A stretch of 64,000 nt of DNA from Pseudomonas typographi (GCF_014694385.1 NZ_JAAOCA010000012.1:62001-126000); one strand, 5' to 3'; counted from the first letter of the stretch, positions 55,230-63,623 are shown. The notes: generated by a model from the letters alone, not told the origin. Made by a program: numbers and translations.

Positions 55230-56039
55230 GCCGCCGAGTCGACGCTACCGATCAGCTTGCGCAGGTAGTCACGGGCGCAGCCCAGGTAAAACGCCGCCAA
55301 GACAGGCTCCAGCGGGGTGGGCTGATCGGCCAGCATGTGCAAGAACCCCCTGGCAAAGCTGACGGTATTGATTAACCCTTGCAGGTCGTAGGCCAGCCCT
55401 TGAACAGGCGTGTGTACGGCGGTGACGTTCGCCAATAACCGCTCGGTGCGGGCGGCGTAGCGCTTCATCTGGTTCAGCTCCCTCACCCGTTTGGGCACAC
55501 CCATGGCTGCCGTGAGGGCGATCACCAGCGCGTCCAAGGGCCGCAGCCCTGGCACCTTGGTGCGCAGTCGGTTCAACTCATGCAGGCGGATTTGCAGCCC
55601 GGCGCGGTAGCTGTCCAGGGCAGCGGCACTGGCGCTGACAGCGTCCCGCTCGCCCACCAGTACACGGGTTACCTGCACGGCGCGTAGCTCATGGGCCGAC
55701 CATTGGCTGCTGGCGGCCCGGAACCGTGCCATGCTATTACCGAGCTGCGCGGCATCGGCAGCACCGAGCCAGCCGAGCTCATGGTGCGCATCGCGTGATA
55801 CCTGCTGGGCAAAACTGCCAGCCGATCAACCGGTACATCGTTTGGGTAAGGTACAGCTTCGCGTGGTCCCGGCAGCTTGCCTGAATGTCGCCTACCTGGC
55901 TGGCGACGGTGTGAGCGAACCACCCGCCGGCGGGCATCATCCGCTGCAACAAAAAGGCACGGGCCTGGGCCGTCATGCATGTGGTCGAGAGTGTATCGAT
56001 GGCCGCCAAAAGCGGCTTGACGCTGATTAACTGCGGCAT
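55226..56039 (-). pseudogene. Alpha-helical toxin-like protein D, frameshifted
   Basis: A minus-strand gene of about 270 codons broken once. Part one begins MPQLISVKPLLAAIDTL and runs to KLYLTQTMYRLIGWQF; part two continues AQQVSRDAHHELGWLGAADAAQLGNSMARF through a long helical region to LRKLIGSVDSAA. The join is at a TTTT run (55811-55814) where one T too many shifts the frame; with three T the reading is continuous. ATG at 56039 has GGAGG five bases upstream. The N-terminus (LIS, TCxTAQARAFLLQR, W) resembles that of the gene starting at 59453, so it is a paralogue of that component. All-helical; function inferred from locus. Confidence 0.65.
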
Positions 56040-56113
56040 GGTCACCTCCTGTGTAGAGTGACCATCAACGTATCCGCCCGCCGTAGGAAGCCCGCGTTAC
56101 TTATGTACAAGCG

Positions 56114-56608
56114 TTAGGCACCGCCCTTCTTTTTAAGGTCGGGGCCCTGCTGGCGGCGCAGTTGTTGGCGCAACCGTGCCAGCGGTGGGGCATACAGAAA
56201 GCCGAACGACACGCAGCCCACGCGCCCCTTAACCACGTGGTGCAGCCGATGCGCCTGGTATAGCCGCTTGAGATAACCCTGGCGCGGTACGTAGCGAAAG
56301 GGCCAACGCTGATGCACCAAGCCGTCATGAACCATGAAGTACAGTGCGCCATAAACTGCCATGCCGGTGCCCACCCACTGCAATGGCCAGGCGCCCGCAT
56401 TGCCCCATGCAATTAACACGATCGCGACGCCGGCAAACACCACCGCGTAGAGGTCGTTTTTCTCAAACCAGCCAAGCCGCGGTTCATGGTGCGAACGATG
56501 CCAGGCCCAACCGGGGCCGTGCATCAGGTAACGGTGGGCGATGATCGCCACGCCTTCCATGGCGGCCACCGACAACACAACGACGGACAGGTTGAACAAC
56601 GCGTGCAT
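56114..56608 (-). CDS. crtZ: Beta-carotene 3-hydroxylase CrtZ
   Basis: 164 residues of the non-heme di-iron membrane hydroxylase family. His motifs HRYLMHG, HRSHHEP, HDGLVHQR and HRLHH bind the iron pair. Four membrane segments are visible. Converts beta-carotene to zeaxanthin. Start at 56608 has a strong GGGAGGG 5 nt upstream. In many Pantoea clusters crtZ converges directly on crtB; here a helical toxin-like gene (55226-56039) separates them and another toxin-like gene lies 62 bp upstream. Confidence 0.93.
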   Translation of the reverse strand: MHALFNLSVVVLSVAAMEGVAIIAHRYLMHGPGWAWHRSHHEPRLGWFEKNDLYAVVFAGVAIVLIAWGNAGAWPLQWVGTGMAVYGALYFMVHDGLVHQRWPFRYVPRQGYLKRLYQAHRLHHVVKGRVGCVSFGFLYAPPLARLRQQLRRQQGPDLKKKGGA

Positions 56609-56670
56609 AGAACCCTCCCAGGCTTTGCTTGGGACGTGTCCGAGGCAAAGCCGGTTCCCTTGCGCTGCGA

Positions 56671-57312
56671 TTATTCCAGCGCCCGGCGCAGGGCGGCAAT
56701 ATGGCCCACCACCACGCATGGCGCTCCCACCTGGCGGGCCGTATCGACGTCCTGGATGAGCCTGTCCAGCACGTCTGCCACGGTGTACAACTGGTTGAGT
56801 AACGACTGCAACGCCGCAGCAATGGCTGGCAATACATGATGCAGTGTCCGGTAATGCCGCAACGTTGCCCTGGCGAACTCAGCCCAGGTGCCAGAGACCG
56901 GCACGCCGACCCTGACCGGTAACCCGGTAAGCCGCGACCATCGCTCACGGGGCTGGGCCACCGCGGCGGAAAGGGCTTCGACCCTGGTGTGCAACCAGTT
57001 CAGCGTATCGGCCTTGGGCAGGCGATCACGGCCGGCCTGGACATCCTTGATCAGCAGTTCCAAGCCGTCGCGAAGCCACCTCCATTCACGCTCGCTGGGG
57101 TGGCGTTGGTGGGCGTCGTTCGGCTGCGGCAATTGCGTTTCAAACGCCTGTAACGTGTTTTCGACGGCAACGGGCCAGGTGCGCGCGCTGGGCCAGGGCT
57201 GGGGAACCCATGCGTCCCCCAGCGTGAACCCTTGGCCCGAATGGCTTAACGCTAAATAGGCGGTGTCCCATTGCCCGAGCAATTGATCACACGCCATGGC
57301 ATTAGCTTTCAT
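56671..57312 (-). CDS. Alpha-helical protein C of toxin-like operon
   Basis: 213 residues, mostly helical, no signal peptide and no clear membrane segment. Amphipathic stretches such as VEALSAAVAQPRERWSRLTGL and AAALQSLLNQLYTVADVLDRLIQDVD occur. No family was recognised. It starts 6 nt after the stop of the preceding gene with AGGG five bases upstream, so it belongs to the same transcript. Might be an accessory or third component; unknown. Confidence 0.6.
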   Translation of the reverse strand: MKANAMACDQLLGQWDTAYLALSHSGQGFTLGDAWVPQPWPSARTWPVAVENTLQAFETQLPQPNDAHQRHPSEREWRWLRDGLELLIKDVQAGRDRLPKADTLNWLHTRVEALSAAVAQPRERWSRLTGLPVRVGVPVSGTWAEFARATLRHYRTLHHVLPAIAAALQSLLNQLYTVADVLDRLIQDVDTARQVGAPCVVVGHIAALRRALE

Positions 57313-57318
57313 GTAACC

Positions 57319-58410
57319 CTAGGCTGCCAGCGCGGTTTCCATGGCTTGTTCGAGGGTCTGCCCACTGGGCGCAACGATCTTGGCCCCGCTCATTTGCGCG
57401 CGCAGGGTCTTGATGTCGTTCTCGATGGTGCTGATGCCGCCTCGAGCTTGAGCAATGATCGCCTCCCTGAGCACGTCCACATACTGTTTGCCGGCGGCCA
57501 TGTCATTTTTAAGCTCCGCCAACGAACCTTGCAGCAGGGTCCAGCCATTGAGCATCGCCTGGGAGGCATCCACCGCGCTGCTGGCTTCATCAGCGATCGC
57601 AACCATCGAAGCGCTCATGTTCGACAACAACAAAATCCCGCTCTCGGTTTGGTGGATGTGGCCCAACACATTACTTTTGTGCCGCATCGCTTCTCGGTAG
57701 CCCGTGATGCCACCGGCGGTGGCATCGACACCTTTACCGATCATCGCCATGCCGCCACTGATTACCAACGGCGTCGCGGCACCCGCGGTGAGTAAACTGC
57801 CCAAGGCGATGACTATCGCACCGCTGACGATGGCGAAAATCCCCAAAATCCTTTTACGGTGCATCGCCTGCAATTGCTTCTCGGCCTCTTCCAATTGCAA
57901 CTGCAGCTCGGTCAATACCCCTTGCTGAGCCTCTTTGAGTACCGTGGCGTCGTAAGCGACCGAACGAAAGGCACGTTGGTCTTGAGAAAACGCATCACGC
58001 ACCTGGGTCACTTCTACCACCACGTCTTTGGCGGCATCGATGTAACCGTCCAACTTATGCGCCAATAAGTCCAACACTTTGATGGCTTCGGTGTTGGCCA
58101 TGGTGCTGCTCAGCACTTTGCCGAATTCAAGCTGCGACTTGAAATAGTGTTCCATGTCATCCAACGTGACGATGATCATGCGTTGGGTACGGTCAAGGTA
58201 GTTCGCCGCGTTAGCCTGCGCTTTTAGCAAGTGGGTGTTGGCGCGTTTACCGAGGGCGTCGATGTCTTTGTTGGTGGGGTAACGAGGAATGGGCGGCTGC
58301 TTTTGCACGCTCAGCGCATAACCCTGCATCACCATGGCGACGGAGCCTTGCTGGCCCAGTGAGGCCCGATAGTTTTCTAGCTCTCGGTTGACATAGGAAT
58401 GATCCTTCAT
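57319..58410 (-). CDS. Putative alpha-pore-forming toxin component B (hydrophobic hairpin)
   Basis: 363 residues. Long amphipathic helices flank one extended hydrophobic stretch at about residues 188-222 (RILGIFAIVSGAIVIALGSL continuing into LTAGAATPLVISGGMAMIGKG), the position and character of the membrane-inserting head of ClyA/HBL-type alpha-pore-forming toxins. No signal peptide. GGAGG lies 7 nt before the ATG at 58410; an ATG at 58416 overlaps the preceding stop. It follows a non-hydrophobic helical partner 2 bp upstream, the arrangement of binary or tripartite toxins. Recognition is by sequence character only. Confidence 0.62.
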   Translation of the reverse strand: MKDHSYVNRELENYRASLGQQGSVAMVMQGYALSVQKQPPIPRYPTNKDIDALGKRANTHLLKAQANAANYLDRTQRMIIVTLDDMEHYFKSQLEFGKVLSSTMANTEAIKVLDLLAHKLDGYIDAAKDVVVEVTQVRDAFSQDQRAFRSVAYDATVLKEAQQGVLTELQLQLEEAEKQLQAMHRKRILGIFAIVSGAIVIALGSLLTAGAATPLVISGGMAMIGKGVDATAGGITGYREAMRHKSNVLGHIHQTESGILLLSNMSASMVAIADEASSAVDASQAMLNGWTLLQGSLAELKNDMAAGKQYVDVLREAIIAQARGGISTIENDIKTLRAQMSGAKIVAPSGQTLEQAMETALAA

Positions 58411-58412
58411 AG

Positions 58413-59453
58413 TCATGCCTCCTGGGTATGGACGATGCTTACGGGCACCTGGCGATTGACGAAACCGCTGCCGCTCAGTTCTTTACCAATAGCTTCGATT
58501 CGCTGCAGGCCGGTCACCAGCGCCGTGCGTTCTGCCAGCAGTTGCTGGAAGGATTTTTCCGACCAGCCCTCGGCCAGCTCACGCCAGAGGGTGTCCAGCG
58601 CGTTGGTTTTATCCAATGACCGGCCCAGCGAAGCGGCGAGATCCTTGATGCTTTGAAACAAAGCCAGCGTGACGGCAATGCTTGCCTTTTGCTCGAACAG
58701 CGATACGTAAAGCCCGGCCAGGCGCTTGAACACACGGTCGGACTCGGCCTTCAGGGCTTGGGCCTGGGCGCTCGCTTCGGCAAAGGCATTAACGTCTACT
58801 TCGATACGTTCGATCACCATACCCTCGTCGCCCTTGCCTGGGGGGCCAGCGACGGCCTTCACCGGCGGTAAAATCTTCACGGTATGCGTAACCCAGCCGC
58901 CAATCAGGCTGCCTTGGCTGCGTGCCAGTTCGATCAGTTGAAGGTTGATCTCGTGCAAGCGCTTACTGAGCGCCTCGATGTCGCGCTTGAGCGTGTCGAC
59001 CTTGACGCTGCCACTGGCCACGGCGCCTTGCTCGCCATGCACCAGCGCATCAAGCTGCGGGAGCAAGGTATCGACTTGGTCTTTGATGAGGGCAACCGTT
59101 GAGCTTAATTCGGTGGCGTGAGCACTGGCCCGCGCTACGTTCGATTGCAACAGCGCTGCCAGCGCGGCGGTGTCGCCGAGCGAAGCACCGATATGACTGA
59201 GGCTGGTCAACAAGCCCTGGTTGGCCTTGACCGTAGTGATCAGCGCTGCGATGCCTTTATCCAGCACCTGCGTAGCCGAGGCCCAGGCACTTTTTTGCGT
59301 CGCCTCGAATGGCGCAATTTGCTGGGGCTCCAGCCAGTGATAGGCCGGCGCCTGGCGTTTAACCAGCAGGGCGCGGCTTTGGCAGGTGTACAACGCGTTA
59401 GCCGCGGCTTCGAGCGCCTGAATGTAGGCACTGATGAGTATGGGTTGGGACAT
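58413..59453 (-). CDS. Putative alpha-helical toxin component A
   Basis: 346 residues, predicted all-helical, with heptad-like stretches (LDKGIAALITTVKANQGLLTSLSHIGASLGDT; VDTLKRDIEALSKRLHEINLQLIELARSQG) and a short hydrophobic/aromatic turn near 180-197 (GSLIGGWVTHTVKILPPV). No signal peptide, no strong membrane segment. Length and pattern fit soluble partners of alpha-pore-forming toxins such as XaxB/YaxB or HBL components. First gene of the operon; ATG 59453 has GGAGG about 7 nt upstream. Its N-terminus is similar to that of the gene ending at 55226. Confidence 0.6.
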   Translation of the reverse strand: MSQPILISAYIQALEAAANALYTCQSRALLVKRQAPAYHWLEPQQIAPFEATQKSAWASATQVLDKGIAALITTVKANQGLLTSLSHIGASLGDTAALAALLQSNVARASAHATELSSTVALIKDQVDTLLPQLDALVHGEQGAVASGSVKVDTLKRDIEALSKRLHEINLQLIELARSQGSLIGGWVTHTVKILPPVKAVAGPPGKGDEGMVIERIEVDVNAFAEASAQAQALKAESDRVFKRLAGLYVSLFEQKASIAVTLALFQSIKDLAASLGRSLDKTNALDTLWRELAEGWSEKSFQQLLAERTALVTGLQRIEAIGKELSGSGFVNRQVPVSIVHTQEA

Positions 59454-59532
59454 TCGGTATCCTCCATGATGGATTCACCGATGATCCCTACCGCTGCACC
59501 TGCCGGTGCGTTAGCCAACTACCGCCTTTCGT

Positions 59533-60156
59533 TTACATCGGTGGCGTAAGCCCACCGACCCCCACGGCGATGGACTGCGCCTGTGGCTGGCCATCCTCGC
59601 CGGGCGCTGCGACCACGATCGCTTTCGCGCCGGGCAGCAACAATGCCGGGGTGCCCGGATCCAGGCGCACTACCGGCACCCCTGCCGGTACACGCACGGT
59701 TTGCTCGCCATTGGCATAGCGCACCACCAACTGCCGGCCATCCTGGCCTTGTAACTGGCCCACCGTGCCGTTGGTCATGGTCGCCTGGTTGCCGTCGCTG
59801 CCCTGCCACGGCCGGTGGCCATCGCCACTGCCGCGCAGGCTGGGGGCGAAAATGTGCACCTCGATCGCTTGCAACGTGCCGTCAGGCTGGGTGGCGGCGG
59901 CGGTGCCGATGTAGCTGTCGGGGTGGATATCGGCAAAGGTCGCCGCCGATACCGCATTGATGCGCGTGGCGGGCGTGACCCGGGCGTTGAGCACTTCGCC
60001 ACTGGCGGTGCGCAAGGTCACCGCCTCGGCGCTGCCAGAGACCAGCGTACCGCGGACTTTTTCGGTCATGCCGGGCGGCGCGTCGGCAGCCTGCACGGCG
60101 AAGGCGTGCAAAGTGGTAATGGCGAACACGGCAGGCAAAACGTGGTGCAGCTTCAT
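59533..60156 (-). CDS. Periplasmic DUF5666-like protein
   Basis: 207 residues with a Sec signal peptide (KLHHVLPAVFAITTLHAFAVQAADA). The mature part is repetitive beta-strand (VRGTLVSGSAEAVTLRTASGEVLNARVTPATRIN and GTVGQLQGQDGRQLVVRYANGEQTVRVPAGVPVV), which recalls DUF5666-type domains. The ATG at 60156 begins the signal peptide. The role is unknown. Its stop lies 79 bp upstream of the first toxin-like gene on the same strand, so read-through is conceivable. Confidence 0.72.
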   Translation of the reverse strand: MKLHHVLPAVFAITTLHAFAVQAADAPPGMTEKVRGTLVSGSAEAVTLRTASGEVLNARVTPATRINAVSAATFADIHPDSYIGTAAATQPDGTLQAIEVHIFAPSLRGSGDGHRPWQGSDGNQATMTNGTVGQLQGQDGRQLVVRYANGEQTVRVPAGVPVVRLDPGTPALLLPGAKAIVVAAPGEDGQPQAQSIAVGVGGLTPPM

Positions 60157-60247
60157 TACGGGCCCCTTTGGGTTTTGTTTCGCAGCACATTGCAGCGCCG
60201 CCATAGGGTGGTTAGCATAGGCCGCTTTACAGTAGACCTGAACCTTC

Positions 60248-60625
60248 ATGTACAACGGATTATTCGCAGTGATCATCGGCGGTTCGGCCGGGTGCGTACT
60301 GCGCTGGTTCATGGGCCTGCGCTTCAACGCGCTGTTCCCCCAACTGCCACTGGGCACTTTGCTGGTCAACCTGATCGGCGGTTTTATCATTGGCTGCGCC
60401 ATGGCTTTCTTCAGCCGCTACCCCAACCTGGACCCTGCCTGGCGGGTGCTGATCACCACGGGTTTCTGCGGCGGGCTGACCACCTTCTCGACGTTTTCCG
60501 CCGAGGTCGTCAGCATGCTGCAGCAGGGCCGTTATGGCTGGGCGTTGGCCACGGTGGCGGTGCATGTACTGGGTTCGCTGGCAATGACCATCGCCGGCTT
60601 CGCCTTGGTCCAGCGGCTCGGCTGA
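60248..60625 (+). CDS. crcB: Fluoride channel CrcB (Fluc)
   Basis: 125 residues with four membrane segments. The motifs are [32 protein letters not shown] and [16 protein letters not shown], which include the conserved Asn and the Phe box. It exports fluoride as a dual-topology dimer. No fluoride riboswitch was recognised in the 90-bp leader. It is convergent with the AraC gene, 7 bp away. Confidence 0.92.
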   Translation: MYNGLFAVIIGGSAGCVLRWFMGLRFNALFPQLPLGTLLVNLIGGFIIGCAMAFFSRYPNLDPAWRVLITTGFCGGLTTFSTFSAEVVSMLQQGRYGWALATVAVHVLGSLAMTIAGFALVQRLG

Positions 60626-60632
60626 GCCCGGC

Positions 60633-61541
60633 TCAGCCGTCGCCCTGCTGGCCCCGCCGGAATTGTGAAGGTGCCATGCCATGGGCTTGGCGAAAGCGCC
60701 GGGAAAAGTACGCCTCGTCGGCGAAACCGCACAGCCCGGCGATGTCACCGATCGAGCGTTCGCTGCCCAACAGCAGGCTGCGGGCCAAATGCATGCGCCG
60801 CTCCAGCACCAGTTCGCTAAAGGTTTTTCCGGTTTCCTTGCGCAACCAGTGGGTCAAGTAATTGGGCGACAGGTAAGTGGCCGCGGCTACCGTTTTCAGG
60901 TCCAGCGCGGGGTCGGCCAAGTGTTTGCGCACGTAGTCGGTCATGCGCGCCAGGGCGTCACGGCGGCTGAGGGTGGTCGCATTGGTGGCCGCCAAGGCCT
61001 TGAGCGGTTGGGCGTATGCCCGGCACACCAGCGCGATCAATTGCAGCAGGCAGCCTTTGAGGTACTCACGGGTGCCAAATTCGCGGTCTTGGTCCAGCCC
61101 ACGCATGCGTGCCAGCAAGGCCAGGGCATCGGCCCAGTCCGCATCGCCCAGCACGAAATCCAAGTGTTGCTGAAACCGAAACGGCGCCAATTCCGGGGCC
61201 CGCGCCAGTGGCACGTCTTCGAGGTCCAGCGGTGAGCAGTCCAAGTGCGGCAGCAACAGGTGTTGGTCGAAATTGATCAACAGGCAATGGCCTTGGCCCA
61301 TGGGGGGAATGTAGTGAATACGGTGCGGCAATATGAACGCCAGCGCCTGCGCGGCAAACGGCCGCTCGACATTGCCGATACGCTGGGTGGTCGGCGCGCC
61401 GAGGTTAACCTGGATCTGGAAATACTCATGCCGGTGGGCGCCGCCCTCGGCATTACCCAGGCTCTTTTCGCGAATGTGGAAATCGGTACGGTCACTGCGC
61501 TGGCGCATGCCATAAGTGGGAACCCGGGCGGTGGAAGCCAT
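60633..61541 (-). CDS. AraC-family transcriptional regulator
   Basis: 302 residues: an N-terminal cupin-type sensing domain (GAHRHEYFQIQVNLG with a His pair) and a C-terminal double helix-turn-helix (LKTVAAATYLSPNYLTHWLRKETGKTFSELVLERRM and IGDIAGLCGFADEAYFSRRFRQAHGMAPSQFRR). The ATG at 61541 has AAGGAG five bases upstream. It is divergent from the sugar-acid MFS gene, which is its likely target. Confidence 0.9.
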   Translation of the reverse strand: MASTARVPTYGMRQRSDRTDFHIREKSLGNAEGGAHRHEYFQIQVNLGAPTTQRIGNVERPFAAQALAFILPHRIHYIPPMGQGHCLLINFDQHLLLPHLDCSPLDLEDVPLARAPELAPFRFQQHLDFVLGDADWADALALLARMRGLDQDREFGTREYLKGCLLQLIALVCRAYAQPLKALAATNATTLSRRDALARMTDYVRKHLADPALDLKTVAAATYLSPNYLTHWLRKETGKTFSELVLERRMHLARSLLLGSERSIGDIAGLCGFADEAYFSRRFRQAHGMAPSQFRRGQQGDG

Positions 61542-61570
61542 GCTCACTCCTTTCAGCCTGTACGATGACT

Positions 61571-61594
61571 AAAACGCCTCATCGGGCGTTTTTT
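61571..61594. terminator. Bidirectional terminator-like hairpin
   Basis: AAAACGCC and GGCGTTTT pair around a six-base centre and run into TTTTTT on the plus strand; the A tract on the other side gives the mirror on the minus strand. It is 30 bp upstream of the AraC start. No obvious transcript enters it, so it may isolate the divergent units. Confidence 0.55.
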
Positions 61595-61956
61595 CTACCC
61601 TGCGCGCGAATCCAAATGCCGGTCGCCTTCGGCGCTTGCCACGACCGCTCTAGCTCAAGCATTACCACGCTAAACCCGCGGGCCATGCCAGCCCCTGGCA
61701 GGGGGCCGCGCTTGGACAAAAATAAGCACTTGCATACGGGTAGGTTTGTCGGGGGGTATAAGCGGTTGATCTTTGTGCCTTGTACGATAACCTAACACCA
61801 TCGTTAACAGCATCCCTCAACAATAAATAACCGGTGCTTGCCCAATGATGCCCCCTACCGCTCACCCGCGTTCGCCTCCACCCATGGCTACCCGCCGGAC
61901 CCCGGCTTTGCACAGCCCCATGCTACAACCTATCCAACAATAAAAGAGGCATTCGC
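61595..61956. promoter_or_regulatory. Intergenic region with second copy of TTGTAYGATAACYTA
   Basis: Leader between divergent AraC and MFS genes. It contains TTGTACGATAACCTAA at 61780-61795, almost the same as the motif before the tas gene. No other gene or RNA was recognised. The MFS start lies about 160 bp downstream of the motif. Confidence 0.4.
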
Positions 61957-63291
61957 ATGTCAACCCTTTCCCAGCCCCACCAGGCCGCTGCGGCTCGTGA
62001 TGCCGCCCCCACTCGGCGCCTGCCTACCCGGCGGCGCTGGTTCATGCTCTCGTTGCTGCTGATTGCAACCATCATCAACTATGTTGACCGGGTGAACCTC
62101 TCGATCGCCGCCCCGTTCATGTCCAAAGACCTGGGCTTGGACAAAATCCAGATGGGTTTGGTCTTCTCCGCGTTCGCCTGGACTTACGCCTTTGCCCTGG
62201 TACCGGCGGGCTTCGTCGCTGACCGCCTAGGCTCGCGCTTGGCCTATGGGGCGTCGTTGGTCACCTGGTCGTTGGCCACCGTTGGCCAAGGCCTGGTCGG
62301 TGGCTTCGCCTCGCTGTTCGGCCTGCGCTTGCTGGTAGGGGCGCTGGAAGCCCCGGCATTCCCGGCCAACAGCCGGGCAGTCACAGTGTGGTTCCCGGCC
62401 CGTGAGCGCGGTATCGCCAGCAGCATATACGTGTGCGGCCAATACCTGGGCACCGCCCTGTTCACCGGTGCCTTGATGTGGTTGGCCACGAGCTGGGGCT
62501 GGCGCCACGTGTTCTACAGCACCGGTGTGGTAGGCGTAGTGTTCGGCCTGGCATGGCTGTATCTATACCGCGACCCTGGCACCTGCAAGAAGGTGAGCGC
62601 CGAGGAGCTTGCTTACATCGAAGAAGGCGGTGCGCTGGTCAAGAGCAGCGAGCAACGCACCCGCTTCAGTTGGCGCCAGGTCGGTGAACTGATGAGCTAT
62701 CGGCAGGTGTGGGCCATATGCCTGGGCAAGTTCGCCAGCACGTCGGCACTGTATTTTTTCCTCACCTGGTTCCCCACCTACCTGATCGAAGAACGGCATA
62801 TGAGCACGATCAAGGCCGGGATTTTCGCCGTGCTGCCATTCATTGGCGCCACGGTGGGCATCCTGCTGGCCGGGGTGGTGTCTGACCTGTTGATTCGCCG
62901 TGGCTACTCACTGTCGTTCGCCCGCAAGTTGCCCTTGGTCGTTGGCTCGGCACTGGGCATGTCGATCGTGCTGGTGAACTTCACGGACTCAAACTTGGTG
63001 TGCATCGCCGTGCTCACCTGCGCCTTCTTTGCCCAGGGCATTGCCTCGGCGTCCTGGGCGGCCGTGTCAGAAATCGCGCCCAAAGAGCTGATCGGCCTGA
63101 CCGGCGGTATCACCAGCCTTGCGGCCAATATTGGCGGGATCGTGACACCCATCGCCATCGGCGCCATCGTGCAAACCACCCATTCGTTCGCCAACGCGTT
63201 CTGGTTCATCGGTGCGGTAGCGTTGATCGGCACGCTGTCGTATTCGTTCCTGCTCGGGCGCTTGTACCGCATTGAATTGAAGGCCCACTAA
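61957..63291 (+). CDS. MFS transporter, anion:cation symporter (sugar-acid type)
   Basis: 444 residues with 12 helices. NYVDRVNLSIAAPFMSKDLGLDKIQMGLVFSAFAWTYA and the A-motif ADRLGSRLAYG are typical of the ACS family (glucarate, galactarate, galactonate, phthalate transporters). It takes up a hydroxy or sugar acid with protons. Divergent AraC regulator and upstream repeat motif suggest induction by the substrate. A terminator follows. Confidence 0.9.
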   Translation: MSTLSQPHQAAAARDAAPTRRLPTRRRWFMLSLLLIATIINYVDRVNLSIAAPFMSKDLGLDKIQMGLVFSAFAWTYAFALVPAGFVADRLGSRLAYGASLVTWSLATVGQGLVGGFASLFGLRLLVGALEAPAFPANSRAVTVWFPARERGIASSIYVCGQYLGTALFTGALMWLATSWGWRHVFYSTGVVGVVFGLAWLYLYRDPGTCKKVSAEELAYIEEGGALVKSSEQRTRFSWRQVGELMSYRQVWAICLGKFASTSALYFFLTWFPTYLIEERHMSTIKAGIFAVLPFIGATVGILLAGVVSDLLIRRGYSLSFARKLPLVVGSALGMSIVLVNFTDSNLVCIAVLTCAFFAQGIASASWAAVSEIAPKELIGLTGGITSLAANIGGIVTPIAIGAIVQTTHSFANAFWFIGAVALIGTLSYSFLLGRLYRIELKAH

Positions 63292-63306
63292 GGCCTCCCC
63301 GCGCCC

Positions 63307-63333
63307 CGGTGGCCGGCCCCCCCGGCCACCGTT
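63307..63333 (+). terminator. Terminator after MFS gene
   Basis: CGGTGGCCGG, a short C loop and CCGGCCACCG make a strong 10-bp stem followed by TTTAAA. It lies 15 bp after the stop of the MFS gene. Confidence 0.75.
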
Positions 63334-63371
63334 TAAACTCCTAGGCTCACCACCCACAAGGAGTTTGCCCC

Positions 63372-63623
63372 ATGAAACGCATCGCCCTGTTCGCCCTCGG
63401 CGCGGCGCTGGCCATCAACGCCTACGCCGACCAGCCCGGCCCAGACTGGATCTCCGAGGCCCAGGCCAGGGACCTGCTCAAAGCCGCCGGCTACACCCAG
63501 GTGACCAAAATCGAGGCCGACGACGGGTACTGGGAAGGTGAAGGGATAAAAACCGACGGCATGCCATACGATTTCAAGGTGGACCCGCACAGCAAGCAGA
63601 TCACTGAAGAAATGGACATGTAG
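63372..63623 (+). CDS. PepSY domain secreted protein
   Basis: 83 residues: Sec signal peptide (KRIALFALGAALAINAYA) and a single PepSY domain (LLKAAGYTQVTKIEADDGYWEGEGIKTDG and YDFKVDPHSKQI). The family is thought to inhibit proteases or bind calcium; the role is unknown. Small single gene with AAGGAG nine bases upstream. Confidence 0.87.
   Translation: MKRIALFALGAALAINAYADQPGPDWISEAQARDLLKAAGYTQVTKIEADDGYWEGEGIKTDGMPYDFKVDPHSKQITEEMDM

Noticed and set aside
55226..59453. Phage or transposon remnant as explanation of the helical genes
   Set aside because: No transposase, integrase, terminal repeats or phage structural motif is visible; hydrophobic hairpin and gene pairing fit a toxin locus better.
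60157..60247. Fluoride riboswitch before crcB
   Set aside because: No GGNGATGG-type start or pseudoknot partner is visible in the 90-bp leader.
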